DNA of 39,969 bases from Rivularia sp. MS3 (GTDB taxonomy: Bacteria; Cyanobacteriota; Cyanobacteriia; Cyanobacteriales; Nostocaceae), in NCBI GenBank assembly GCA_019192545.1, contig JAHCMI010000084.1:1-39969 (forward strand), in the 5' to 3' direction. The position numbers were made by a program, and so were the translations under genes. Under the pieces are notes generated by a model. The model worked only from the letters and a program-made list of their open reading frames with translations. It did no database searches and had not been told where the DNA came from. Positions 25,989-35,147 of the stretch are shown piece after piece (within the stretch, counting starts at the first letter, position 1; each line of letters starts with the position of its first letter).

Positions 25989-26702
25989 CTAAAAAAGACG
26001 TGCTTGTGATGCAGTTCTCAAGTTACTAAAACCTTGTCCAACAACTTCTTTTTGACGTGACTGATTTTGACCATCTATAGACCGGGATATGTTAGTCAAA
26101 TTAAGGTTCGCCAAATCTTGCGATTGTTTAGATTTCAAGCCATCGGTTCGTATTGCGCCCAATATCCCAGTAATTTGAGTGTTTTGTTGAGCAATACGCT
26201 TCATTACATTCTGCGTTACTACATCATTTTGAGCAGCATCAGAAAATATAGAAACCGTCTCAATTGAGGTTTGAGTTTTTTCAACTTCTGCTTTCATATT
26301 TTCTTGTCCCTTCTTACTCAATGTCACATCTGAATCAGCCCTAGTTATTTGACGCTCAAGTTCATTAGTTGCTTTATCAACATTATTGACTGCATTATTA
26401 TTATCAGCAGCCCAAACTTCAATTTCTTCTCTAACTTTTGTCGCATCTGGTAAACCATTAATACCAGTTGCTTCTCCGATTACTGCTTGTAAATCTCCTT
26501 CTAAAGATTCTGACAAATTGTCTAATTTTCGGGATATGGTTGAGGAAATATATTTATTCACAGAACCAGTTTGTTCTTGCCATTGTTCAACCAATGCGGT
26601 TAAGGGATTACTAATTTTTAAAGCATAAGCACTACTGCCAATGCCAATTGTCGCAATACTAAAAGCCCCGATAAATATTACTATTCTCCTTTTTAATTTC
26701 AT
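25989..26702 (-). CDS. virB5-like: VirB5/TrbJ-like exported coiled-coil protein, 237 aa
   Basis: A signal peptide (KLKRR, hydrophobic core, likely cleavage near SAYA-LKI, about residue 28) precedes a nearly all-helical mature protein. The middle (about 105-170) is heptad-like and Glu/Lys-rich. The end has QNVMKRIAQQNTQITGILGA and NISRSIDGQNQSRQKE, the kind of helix pair seen in VirB5/TrbJ. VirB5 acts at the pilus tip. Its place between the VirB4- and VirB6-like genes agrees. The stop codon lies directly against a 7-bp repeat array. Confidence 0.75.
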   Translation of the reverse strand: MKLKRRIVIFIGAFSIATIGIGSSAYALKISNPLTALVEQWQEQTGSVNKYISSTISRKLDNLSESLEGDLQAVIGEATGINGLPDATKVREEIEVWAADNNNAVNNVDKATNELERQITRADSDVTLSKKGQENMKAEVEKTQTSIETVSIFSDAAQNDVVTQNVMKRIAQQNTQITGILGAIRTDGLKSKQSQDLANLNLTNISRSIDGQNQSRQKEVVGQGFSNLRTASQARLF

Positions 26703-26718
26703 ATACTTTCACTCCCCG

Positions 26719-29436
26719 TTACTTATTTTCTACTAATTGTTTTGAAAGCTCAGTTATTGCAACAAATTTTGACGAATACTTTGATAGATAAAGTGTTCTC
26801 TGCTCTTGTTCTTTTGGATTATTCCCCACAACAGCTAATAAAATAGGTGCTGGATAATAACGACAAAAAGTAAATATCCCGTTATCATCGAGCAACCATT
26901 GCGAATACAAATCCTCCTTTTTCGGAAAAAAACTTTCTGTGGCATTACGAGAAATAATCTCTTGAGGATATTTCAAAATCGTTGTAAAACTATCAACAGC
27001 AGTAGGTTGAATTCGCCCAATTAACCGAGTAGTTAAATTTTGAAATATCTTTGCTCCAGATGGAGATTGTGCAATCGTATCCGGGTCTTGAGCGGATAAA
27101 ATTACTCTAATCCCTGCTTTTGCACCATTCGCACATAATCGACCAACCAAAGATGCAATTGAATCGTATTCAAATAAAATCGGACTTTCATCGATAAAGA
27201 AGATGCTCGCTGGTGCAGCCAAAGCTCGACGCAATGCTGCACTATAAGCACTTAAACTTAAAACAGCAGCATCTTCATCATTTGATAGGTTTCGCAATGC
27301 AAAAATTAGAAGTCGAGCATCACTACGGAAGGTTGAAGGCTGTGCTAAAGCTTGTCCAACTCGGGATGAAAGCCAAAATCGCAGACGCAGCTTTATTGTT
27401 TCTAGGGCTGCTTTACTATCACCACTATTATCTTCAAGCTGCAAACGTTCGTGAGAGCAAAAACTTAGAAAGTCATGCAATGTAGGCATTGCAAACCATT
27501 CATCCGAACCAAAGCCATTGGTATAAGCAGCTGCATAACGGTCGCGAATTAAATCATCCGAGAAAAATGCTTTCAAAGCTAAAGCAATTATCGAGCGGAC
27601 TGCATCAATCTGCTGTTTGGTTTGTGTATTTCCCCCACTACCTATAACCATTGCCATGATTGCGGTAGCGAGGAAATCTTTATAGTCTTCAAAACGTTCT
27701 TGCTGCAACTTCTGGGGAAGGGAACGTAAGTTTGGTAATTCAAACAAATTGCTTGATTCTTTACCAATATCAAAATACGCTCCATCCTTATCCATGAACT
27801 GAGTGTAATCTGTAAAGGTGCTGGTTCCATCAGGTTTGGGATAGTCCATTGCTACAACTGGCATTCCATGCGCTAGTGCTTGAGTTAGTATTCCAGAAGC
27901 CAAAACACTCTTACCCGCACGGGTTGTAGCAAATAGTCCTAAGTTCTTATGCTGGTTGTATAAGTCTAATTCAACAGGTGTTCCTCCTTCTTCTGCGATT
28001 AATTCAAAACCGCCACCGTCTCCGGTTTTGGTTTTTACTACAGGCATTAATCCCGGTACTTCGCCACTCAAATAAACTAACCTTCGATTAAAGGGTGCGG
28101 TCATTAAACGTTCCCAAACGATGGGCAAAGTTTGTAACCAGATTCGCCAAGGGTATTCGGTTTCTCTTACAACCCAAGCTGGACGTAGAAAGCATGATTG
28201 TAAGTAACGACAAGCTTCGTCTAGTTGTTCGCGAGTTTTGCGGTATACCAGAAATACCGTTGCGACGTGGATAGGAACAGAACCCTCATAGAGTTCTTCT
28301 TGGGCAGCTACCGACTTTTTGATGTTGAGTAAAGACTTTACGTCAACCGAGTTTTTGCCTTGAGCTAATGCAGCAGATGTGTTTGATTGTTTAGTTAAAC
28401 GCTGCATGTTGGTTTTAACCAGCGTTTCATTCGCTCGCATCAGCTGACAATATATCTCGGTGTCATACACTCGCTCTCTTGATAACACCTCCCATAAATA
28501 ACGAAGCTGTTGTTGTTTATCAACCCAACCACCGGGTTTATCCGCAAAGGTTAGAGCCGCAATATATTTGTCTTTGAGATGCACCCAACGTTTATCAGCG
28601 ATGGGAATTGAAGAAGAGGACTCCATGAGGAAAGATGTTGGAGCTATATCCGAATAAATTTCTTCTCGGAGTCCATTGTCGTCATAAATTAAAAGTTGTG
28701 GTATTGGACGTGATGGTGTGTTGTTAAATCGTTGCCAAAGTTCAGACCATAATTGCTCAGCACTTAAAGGGCGGATATCTAGCCCCATTTTGTTTGATAT
28801 CAACTGTTCCCATAACTGGTATCCGTCAGTAAATGATGTGTGGATTAACCGCTCGATAGCGATAAATTGAAGTTCGTTAATTTCTCCTGTGAACGATTTC
28901 CAAGAACGTTCTAACTTAGAAAGGATTTTCTCGATAGCATCGGTTGTACCCGTGCTACTAGTTTCAACGGTGTAGGTGCAATAAAGACGTAGTTTTTTTG
29001 GTTTGCGTACTCCTTTTGAGGTAAGTTGTTGTGTTCTACATCGCTCTCCCATTAACAGGAATTGCAGTTCTTTGTTGGGTGCGGTTTCACTTAAGTCTTT
29101 TAGTTGCTGCTGTCGGGTGGTGTCGTCGGTGAAAGAACTTAGACGGATAGTTAAACGTTCCCCAGGTGGTAAATCCTTCAAACCAGATTCAATTGCATTA
29201 AAAACCGGGTTTATTTGTTCTGTTCTTAAAGTAGAATGAACACCCGTGCATTCAAAACCAAACTGAATTAAATAATTGTCGATTCCTTTTCGTAGAACAT
29301 AAGCTCCAACAGACTTTCCTTGTAGATTTATTTGCAACATAGTAACTAGTGCAAAAGAATCTTCAAGAGGTGTTAAGCGGACTCTTTGTTCTCCATTATC
29401 GACAATTCGTTTACCAATTTTAGATTTATAATTCAC
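26719..29436 (-). CDS. virB4-like: VirB4/TraC-type conjugation ATPase, 905 aa
   Basis: This is the largest protein of the transfer block. The N-terminal 450 residues are the VirB4-type domain (with IPIADKRWVHLKDKYIAALT and VPIHVATVFLVYRKTREQLD). The ATPase core has an unusual Walker A, TTRAGKS (504-510), within NLGLFATTRAGKSVLASG, and Walker B SIFFIDES (744-751). The C-terminal LSAQDPDTIAQSPSGAKIFQ is the usual VirB4 sensor-like segment. VirB4 powers pilus assembly and DNA translocation at the inner membrane. It lies 12 bp after the VirB3-like gene and 16 bp before the VirB5-like gene. Confidence 0.9.
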   Translation of the reverse strand: MNYKSKIGKRIVDNGEQRVRLTPLEDSFALVTMLQINLQGKSVGAYVLRKGIDNYLIQFGFECTGVHSTLRTEQINPVFNAIESGLKDLPPGERLTIRLSSFTDDTTRQQQLKDLSETAPNKELQFLLMGERCRTQQLTSKGVRKPKKLRLYCTYTVETSSTGTTDAIEKILSKLERSWKSFTGEINELQFIAIERLIHTSFTDGYQLWEQLISNKMGLDIRPLSAEQLWSELWQRFNNTPSRPIPQLLIYDDNGLREEIYSDIAPTSFLMESSSSIPIADKRWVHLKDKYIAALTFADKPGGWVDKQQQLRYLWEVLSRERVYDTEIYCQLMRANETLVKTNMQRLTKQSNTSAALAQGKNSVDVKSLLNIKKSVAAQEELYEGSVPIHVATVFLVYRKTREQLDEACRYLQSCFLRPAWVVRETEYPWRIWLQTLPIVWERLMTAPFNRRLVYLSGEVPGLMPVVKTKTGDGGGFELIAEEGGTPVELDLYNQHKNLGLFATTRAGKSVLASGILTQALAHGMPVVAMDYPKPDGTSTFTDYTQFMDKDGAYFDIGKESSNLFELPNLRSLPQKLQQERFEDYKDFLATAIMAMVIGSGGNTQTKQQIDAVRSIIALALKAFFSDDLIRDRYAAAYTNGFGSDEWFAMPTLHDFLSFCSHERLQLEDNSGDSKAALETIKLRLRFWLSSRVGQALAQPSTFRSDARLLIFALRNLSNDEDAAVLSLSAYSAALRRALAAPASIFFIDESPILFEYDSIASLVGRLCANGAKAGIRVILSAQDPDTIAQSPSGAKIFQNLTTRLIGRIQPTAVDSFTTILKYPQEIISRNATESFFPKKEDLYSQWLLDDNGIFTFCRYYPAPILLAVVGNNPKEQEQRTLYLSKYSSKFVAITELSKQLVENK

Positions 29437-29448
29437 CTGCGGAACTTA

Positions 29449-29766
29449 CTATTTTTTGATTTTTGAACTTGCGCCCGAATTCATAACTGGTTTGTACAAA
29501 CAACGTACTCTTGTCCAATTAGGAGTTGCAACAAACTTAGACAAAATCCGCCAAGCGCCGTTGGCAGTCAATATCCACCACGTTGCTATTCCCCAAGCTG
29601 CTATTGCACAAGTCCAAACCCAATTTAATCTCAACAAACCATGAGCAAGGTAATAGGAAATACCACTAATAATTGCCCAAGGAATTAATTGGTCTGCTGG
29701 AAATGGACCGATTGATGGTTGTTTCCCTAGAGTCGCATTTACTTTACGATACTTTTTATCCTCCAT
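29449..29766 (-). CDS. virB3-like: VirB3-like small membrane protein, 105 aa
   Basis: Two adjacent hydrophobic helices (about 27-45 and 50-68, with SGISYYLAHGLLRLNWVWTC) are flanked by charged ends, and no signal peptide is present. This is the size and layout of VirB3/TraL/TrbD proteins, which work with VirB4. Its position immediately before the VirB4-like gene supports the call; the sequence alone would not. Confidence 0.75.
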   Translation of the reverse strand: MEDKKYRKVNATLGKQPSIGPFPADQLIPWAIISGISYYLAHGLLRLNWVWTCAIAAWGIATWWILTANGAWRILSKFVATPNWTRVRCLYKPVMNSGASSKIKK

Positions 29767-29817
29767 TGTTCACCTGATTTCAATTAGAAATTCAATCGAC
29801 ATAGTAAAGACAGCATT

Positions 29818-29891
29818 AATTACGTAGCTTGCTTCCCTGTGGGTGATATTACGAATTACGTAGCTTGCGTCACCCGGAGGGTGATATTATA
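29818..29891. repeat. Two tandem copies of a ~36-bp repeat with AATTACGTAGCTTGC
   Basis: Copy one (29818-29853) and copy two (29854-29891) both begin AATTACGTAGCTTGC and end GGGTGATATTA, with a diverged centre (TTCCCTGT against GTCACCCGGA). Copy two contains a TCACCCggaGGGTGA hairpin. They fill the gap between the VirB2- and VirB3-like genes and look like a dispersed cyanobacterial repeat. Confidence 0.8.
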
Positions 29892-29893
29892 AA

Positions 29894-30475
29894 TCATCCT
29901 CCAGCACCTCCACCTGCTCCCCCAATGATTAAATTCGTGAGAATATCTCCAACCGTAACTGCAATCAAAATAATCATTGGTGTTCTCGCTAAATTTTGCC
30001 AATCTTCATCGTTGCGGGCGGCTTGAATCACCTTCACCAAAGAGATTCCCAGGTAAAGAATGAACAAACCTCTAAGTACATTGAACGATAAAACAATTGC
30101 TTCATCCGCACCTGCAAACTGCCCGCTCATCCAGGTTTCTGCATTTTGGAAAAACTGTGCTTGCACAGGAGTTGAGAGAGCGTCTAATAGTAGAAATGCA
30201 CCTAAAACCGTAAGTGCAGACGAAGTTATCTTATATCGTTTAGAAAACTTTTTGATGAACTTAAATAAAGCATCTAAATACTGTCGCCAAGTAATTGCAA
30301 CTGCTCCAGATACCAAAAAGCTTGTCGTAGTAAAGCTAATTAAACTCGGACAAATGATTGAATCTAGACATGAAATAAATAAACCAGTTCGTATTATCAA
30401 AGGAGAACTAATCAAATATTTTCTGCAATAGCTTCCTTGGCGCGATTCAGAAAATTTAGACGCTTTAAAAAGCAT
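29894..30475 (-). CDS. virB2-like: VirB2-like pilin precursor, first gene of the transfer operon, up to 193 aa
   Basis: The core is a basic segment (KKFSKRYK), a long signal-like hydrophobic stretch (about 84-100), a likely cleavage after PVQA (about residue 106) and a mature part. The mature part has two membrane helices (about 127-150 and 166-186) and a Gly-rich end (GGAGGGAGG). This is the VirB2/TrbC pilin layout. Residues 1-70 do not look like part of a pilin, so translation may start lower down, for example at a TTG near residue 54. The gene leads the VirB3- and VirB4-like genes, which fits the standard order. Confidence 0.7.
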   Translation of the reverse strand: MLFKASKFSESRQGSYCRKYLISSPLIIRTGLFISCLDSIICPSLISFTTTSFLVSGAVAITWRQYLDALFKFIKKFSKRYKITSSALTVLGAFLLLDALSTPVQAQFFQNAETWMSGQFAGADEAIVLSFNVLRGLFILYLGISLVKVIQAARNDEDWQNLARTPMIILIAVTVGDILTNLIIGGAGGGAGG

Positions 30476-30896
30476 AAAAATAGAGTTGTCTTTGTTTTCT
30501 ATTTACTTGATAACTCGACCTAATTCGTAATTTCATCATCCGATTGTTAGAGATGTTACTCATATTTTTATTTATAAAAATAATATTTTTTTTGGTCTAA
30601 TTAATAACTTGTATTCTGTGTATAGATGACTAAAAACTTCTTATTATGTATATTGTGTTTCTTTAAATTGCGTATTAATGTGTAATTTTGAGATTATAAA
30701 ATACAATTCAACTTCCGTATTACACCTAGAAAATAATTCTAGAGAAACGTTTCCCTACTTCTATTTGCAGTTACTTTAATTTATTTAAAACAATTAATAG
30801 TAACTAATAAAAGATAGATGACTGCTAGCTTTCGCCTTTTTGTTTATTTAAGTTACTACAATTACTGTTAAAACCAGTAAGTTAATAGAAAAAATA
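30476..30896. promoter_or_regulatory. AT-rich upstream region of the transfer operon
   Basis: This 0.42-kb stretch without a gene lies directly before the VirB2-like gene. It should carry the main promoter of the conjugation block. I see no clear -35/-10 pair, operator palindrome or riboswitch. Confidence 0.4.
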
Positions 30897-31142
30897 TTAT
30901 CTGATAGCAAAATAATTACAAGCAAGAATACTTATAAAAATATTGATGATGAAACGTGTAAACGACCGCACCATTCCCATTTTTAGTAGAAATGCAAAAG
31001 CTACGGTTATTTCTACGAATAAGAAAACAGTAAGCAGCAATTTTCTTGCCATAAATAACCGTGCGTCATAATATTCTTTTTCTACTGCCGCTTCAGAACC
31101 ATCTCTCGGTTCTGTGACGATTTCCGACTGCCTATAAAGCAA
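30897..31142 (-). CDS. Possible small membrane protein, up to 81 aa
   Basis: Unrecognised. From the internal Met (about residue 31, MARKLLLTVFLFVEITVAFA) the frame encodes one or two hydrophobic helices and a short end. The first 30 residues include a stretch from a perfect CAGAACC/GGTTCTG hairpin (31096-31116) and may not be translated. It lies between the transfer operon and a truncated transposase, so it may be a small T4SS accessory protein, a remnant, or a chance frame. Confidence 0.3.
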   Translation of the reverse strand: MLYRQSEIVTEPRDGSEAAVEKEYYDARLFMARKLLLTVFLFVEITVAFAFLLKMGMVRSFTRFIINIFISILACNYFAIR

Positions 31143-31151
31143 ATTAACTGA

Positions 31152-31871
31152 GTAATTTCTTTACCGAAACCTTGGAGTTTTAGGGTATGGAGAGGTAAAG
31201 GAACACCTTCACAAGCTCAGCTGGGGCTAAAGCTAGTAAGAGGTTTACCGAAACTACTAACTAAACATTTTCAGGTGATGATTTTAGCTGATACAGCTTT
31301 CGGTAGCATAGATTTTTTACATGGCATCCGCAAACTTAAATATCATGCCATTACAGGTCTTTCTATTAGCCGTAAGCTAGTTGATGGAAGAGTTCTTAGA
31401 CATCTACACAAGCAGGGACAACAAGTATATCTAGTCGGTTTGAAATTTCCTGTTACCGTATGTTGGTATTATCTCAAACGTGATAATGGAAGACTGGAAA
31501 AGAGATTTGTATTGTCTACTAGACCATTAAAAGCTAGCACCATCAAATGGTGGGGAAAACGACGGTGGCAAATAGAGGGCTGGTTCAAAACCGCAAAGCA
31601 TCGCTTTGGTTTACATCGCTTTGGTCAAAGTAAATTACTCGGAATGTATCGTTGGTTAATTCTTTCTTTCATTGCTTATTTTATAGTCCATTGGGCTTAC
31701 TTATCTACTCAGCTACCATTACCTCCTGATTGGGGTGAAGCCGCTCAAACTGCCCTTGAATCATTTTTTCCAAAAATAGTTGTGTCTCTTCTTTTACTTG
31801 ATATTGAACGATTAATTCCTCTTGTACGTAGTTGCGGTTTTAACATTCAATTTTCCAGGTGCAAGATGTGA
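31152..31871 (+). pseudogene. 5'-truncated IS4-superfamily (DDE) transposase
   Basis: The open frame starts right after a TGA at 31149-31151 with no proper start. It reads RVWRGKGTPSQAQLGLKLVR, then LADTAFGSIDFL (DDE aspartate) and RRWQIEGWFKTAKHRFGLHR (DDE glutamate region). These are the middle and C-terminal parts of a common cyanobacterial IS4-type transposase. The N-terminal part, with the first aspartate, is missing, so the element is dead unless supplied in trans. A GTG at 31275 could start a 198-residue fragment. It splits the conjugation block from the replication gene. Confidence 0.75.
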
Positions 31872-31914
31872 GCGCCCAACTAGCGGCGATCGCCACTAGC
31901 AACAAATGAAACTA

Positions 31915-31967
31915 GCACATTTTTATTAAAGCCCAAATCCCTATTGCGTAAGGGTTTTAAAATGTGC
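31915..31967. repeat. Inverted repeat between transposase fragment and replication gene
   Basis: GCACATTTT (31915-31923) and AAAATGTGC (31959-31967) are perfect inverted copies. An inner CCCT/AGGG pair is also present. The structure may be the remaining end of the insertion sequence or a terminator for the replication gene, whose stop codon is at 31978. Confidence 0.5.
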
Positions 31968-31977
31968 AAGTTAGAAG

Positions 31978-34900
31978 TTAACCACTATTTACTCCACTCG
32001 AAGCAGTAACCACTGTCTGGCTATCTTGAGCGAACTGCTCGAAGCCCGATTCAAAACTTGATAATCGCTCTTTTAATAACTCGATTGGAATTTCAACACA
32101 ACTGCGAGTCACCATCTCTGGGGGCTTCGGTAATATAATCTCCCCATCTACATCAGCTCTAACATTAACTTTTAACCGTTGGTAAGTAATCGAAGAATCC
32201 CTGTCACAATGAAACTTCTGCTTACTGTAAGTCTTTCCTCCCGCTTTTTCTATCTGCTGTCGAATCATTTTTTGACTGTAGGGCAGATTGTTTTTAAAAT
32301 AGCGAGACATTAGCGACCAAACACCATGTAGATAAACAGCGAGAGATTTGTAATTCCCGTTTTCTGGGTTTCCGTCTTCGGTTATTAAACGACAGTTCCA
32401 CTCACCTACCTCGGTTTGCGATCGCAGCACTAAAAGCTTATCTACAAAGTCATCCAGTGAAGCTTTTTTCGATTCATCTTCATTTGCTTCACCACATAAT
32501 AAGCTCAAATAATTCCAAACTTCTTCTTCTGAAACAACACCAGACAGTTGAGCTACTTTAAAAGCGTAGTAACCAATCAACGCTAAACTCGATGCCAACC
32601 TAGCATGAGCAGTTGGTAATTTTACGATTAGTTGAGATTCTAAATCTTTGATTCCTTTTTGGTCATAACCAATTTTTATTAAATCGGGTAGAGCAGATGA
32701 ACAAATACGTGACATTGCTCGTAGCTCTGGAAAAGCAGCAGGGTTTGGATTTCCTGCAAACTCTAGTCGAATCAAGCGTGACAGAATTATTGGGTCATCA
32801 TCACCAATTGAATAGTTGGAAGCTACGATTAACGGACTGTGGGGGTCTTGATTGTTTTCTCGTACAGAACGAGAACCCCCGCCAAACTGACTTTTGATTT
32901 GCTGACAAACCCAAGAAATTTGAGCTTTATCAGGGTCATCGAGGAACTGAGTTAACCCACCCATCAGTTTGAAACGCTCGTGGTAAGCGCTTTCAGATGC
33001 TTTATTAATCTTGGCTCTGTGGTCAAAGCCCAACAGAGAAAGTGCAGTAACTGCGGCGAGTGTCTTTCCTGTTCCTGCATCTCCGTAAAGTCCTAAAACC
33101 GGAAAAAATCCTTCTTCTCGTTGGATTTCATCGTAAAACAAACCAGCTACAGAAAAGGCTGTTGTAAATAAAGCTGGCATGAATCCTTCTGCTCCAAAGA
33201 AGTTACGCATGGAATTTACCAAACGTGGTAATACATTCGGTTCTGCTTGAGTATTAATTTTAGGAACTGGAATTTTTTCTGCGGCTATTAACCTTTCATT
33301 AAGAACCCAGCCTGATTCTTCTTCTGTAATAATTGCTCCATCTTTTGAAATTTGACAATCGTGGAATACCCAACTCCCATCTGATTGTCGCCCTAAACGT
33401 TCTGATAATTTATATGGTTTTCCTCCACGTTCTCGGTATGCTGCTAATTCTTTATGCAAATACTTGTGCAGTTCATCTACTTTTAGCTTATTTACAAAAT
33501 AGACTTTCCCCGTTGCACGAGATAAGCAATTAATAAAATCTGTTACTTTGTTAAATGCTTCGGCTGGGACTACTACTCTATGCTGTTCTAGTGGTGGGTC
33601 ATAAGTACGCTTAACTTGTAAAACTAATCCCCCGTAATTGTCGTTTGTTCCGACTAACTCCCGTTCCACAATGAAACTAAATCCTGCTTTGGGAATCCAT
33701 TTCCACTCTGTGTTCACTTTTTTCCAATAACCTAATTCTGACCTATATGGATGTTGCACTGGAGCCGACCAATCTGACGTGTTGAACTGTACCGATTTAT
33801 ATAGCAAATAGTTACGGATGTCATCCGACCATAGTTTCATCCATTCATCTATTGAAATATAAGTAATACTATGGCGCTTCCCCTGAAGAATCAAATCGTC
33901 AATATCAAGGTCATCTTTACTAAATTGTCCCCACCAAGCAATACGGATTTTACATTCCCATTTTTGTAATAGTTTGATTGTCTCGTGGTAGCGAATCATA
34001 ATGTGCTGATTCGAGAGCATCCCCGCATCTACGTACAAGTCAATAACTAAGTTTGATAATGAAGTATTTTGCTCAGTCGCAGCTTTTTCTAAATAACGTT
34101 TGAATAGTTTTGGGCTACAATCCCAGGCTGCTCCAGAGGCTCCAATGATTATTTGCTTTAGGTTAAAGGCAGCCGACCAAGCTTTCAAAACTCCTTCAGC
34201 CAAACCGATTGATGGTAATTCAATCGATTCTGGACGACAGAATGCAAGCGGCATTTCTCCATTATCTAAGCGAGGACTATTACCACCGACAGGTGCCGAA
34301 GAACCCCACTTGTATTTACCATTACTCGTATCTTCCGGACGAATTTGAAAAGCTATGATTTGTTCTAATTCGTTGTGGATTGGAAGGAATAACCCAGATT
34401 GACCAGATAAATATAAGTTGCCATCTGCTGTCACTACACCGGGTAAATCGGCGCTGACATTTTCTACAAGCTGTTTTGACCATGAACGAAAACCAACTAA
34501 ATCAACAAATTCTCCCAATCCACGTATATCTGTTAAATGATTAAGGTGAGTTTGATTTAATGGAATCGCTGATAATATTGAACGATATTGCTTATCTCTT
34601 TCTTCCTCACTCAGAACTGATGAAAAAGAAACGTTTTCCTTATCTTCCTTATCTTTTGGAAGAGATTTATTGTTTTGTTTCCTAGTTTCAGGAAGCGTAG
34701 CACAGTGATGAACGTTCAATTTATTAGATTGCGAAAAATGTGATGGGTAAGCTTTTTGAACGGCGATCGCCCACGAAGAAGGTCGTCGGGTTAAATCACT
34801 TATCTCTTTGCAGCTTGTTCTCTTCCCTTGACTCTGTAGGGTTTTGGCTGCTGTTAATAATTCGTCAACTACGTAAGAAGAGATAAAACAATGTCCCATA

Positions 34901-35073
34901 CCATCCGACAATTCTCGAATGTGGACGTAACCAGATGGTACGGAATTAGGTGTGGAGTGGAAGCAATAAATGCTACCATCATCGTTTATTTTACAACTAC
35001 CTTTTGTGTTACCGCAAACAGGACAAGGCTGCTGCTTGTTTGAATGTCTTCCTTTTTTATATTTTCTCGACAT
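31978..35073 (-). CDS. Plasmid replication protein: zinc finger, Toprim-like and P-loop helicase-like domains, 1031 aa
   Basis: Cysteines 17, 20, 27 and 37 form a zinc finger like that of DnaG-type primases. A Toprim-like domain (DUF3854 type) follows: GLAEGVLKAW (290-299, Glu 293), VIDLYVDAG (343-351) and DLDIDDL (388-394). The P-loop domain has Walker A GDAGTGKT (664-671), a Walker B-like FLDDPDK (710-716), and VASNYSIGDDDP with LSRLIRLEF further on. A primase-like N-terminus plus ATPase C-terminus of about 1000 residues resembles the cyanobacterial plasmid initiator type called CyRepA1, but I cannot verify the family. It probably initiates or primes replication of the element. The antirepressor gene lies 74 bp upstream on the same strand. 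Confidence 0.75.
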   Translation of the reverse strand: MSRKYKKGRHSNKQQPCPVCGNTKGSCKINDDGSIYCFHSTPNSVPSGYVHIRELSDGMGHCFISSYVVDELLTAAKTLQSQGKRTSCKEISDLTRRPSSWAIAVQKAYPSHFSQSNKLNVHHCATLPETRKQNNKSLPKDKEDKENVSFSSVLSEEERDKQYRSILSAIPLNQTHLNHLTDIRGLGEFVDLVGFRSWSKQLVENVSADLPGVVTADGNLYLSGQSGLFLPIHNELEQIIAFQIRPEDTSNGKYKWGSSAPVGGNSPRLDNGEMPLAFCRPESIELPSIGLAEGVLKAWSAAFNLKQIIIGASGAAWDCSPKLFKRYLEKAATEQNTSLSNLVIDLYVDAGMLSNQHIMIRYHETIKLLQKWECKIRIAWWGQFSKDDLDIDDLILQGKRHSITYISIDEWMKLWSDDIRNYLLYKSVQFNTSDWSAPVQHPYRSELGYWKKVNTEWKWIPKAGFSFIVERELVGTNDNYGGLVLQVKRTYDPPLEQHRVVVPAEAFNKVTDFINCLSRATGKVYFVNKLKVDELHKYLHKELAAYRERGGKPYKLSERLGRQSDGSWVFHDCQISKDGAIITEEESGWVLNERLIAAEKIPVPKINTQAEPNVLPRLVNSMRNFFGAEGFMPALFTTAFSVAGLFYDEIQREEGFFPVLGLYGDAGTGKTLAAVTALSLLGFDHRAKINKASESAYHERFKLMGGLTQFLDDPDKAQISWVCQQIKSQFGGGSRSVRENNQDPHSPLIVASNYSIGDDDPIILSRLIRLEFAGNPNPAAFPELRAMSRICSSALPDLIKIGYDQKGIKDLESQLIVKLPTAHARLASSLALIGYYAFKVAQLSGVVSEEEVWNYLSLLCGEANEDESKKASLDDFVDKLLVLRSQTEVGEWNCRLITEDGNPENGNYKSLAVYLHGVWSLMSRYFKNNLPYSQKMIRQQIEKAGGKTYSKQKFHCDRDSSITYQRLKVNVRADVDGEIILPKPPEMVTRSCVEIPIELLKERLSSFESGFEQFAQDSQTVVTASSGVNSG

Positions 35074-35147
35074 GGAATTTGATTTTCATGAATGATTATT
35101 GATGTCGCTCTCTATAATCCGAACTATTCCGAAGCTATCGCTTTTAA

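Noticed and set aside
25850-25990. CRISPR-like array
   Set aside because: The units are contiguous 7-mers without spacers, which is a tandem repeat and not a CRISPR. No cas gene is present in the window.
30060-30431. 123-codon + strand frame opposite the VirB2-like gene
   Set aside because: The minus strand shows a signal peptide and two membrane helices in the right operon position; the + frame has no recognisable feature.
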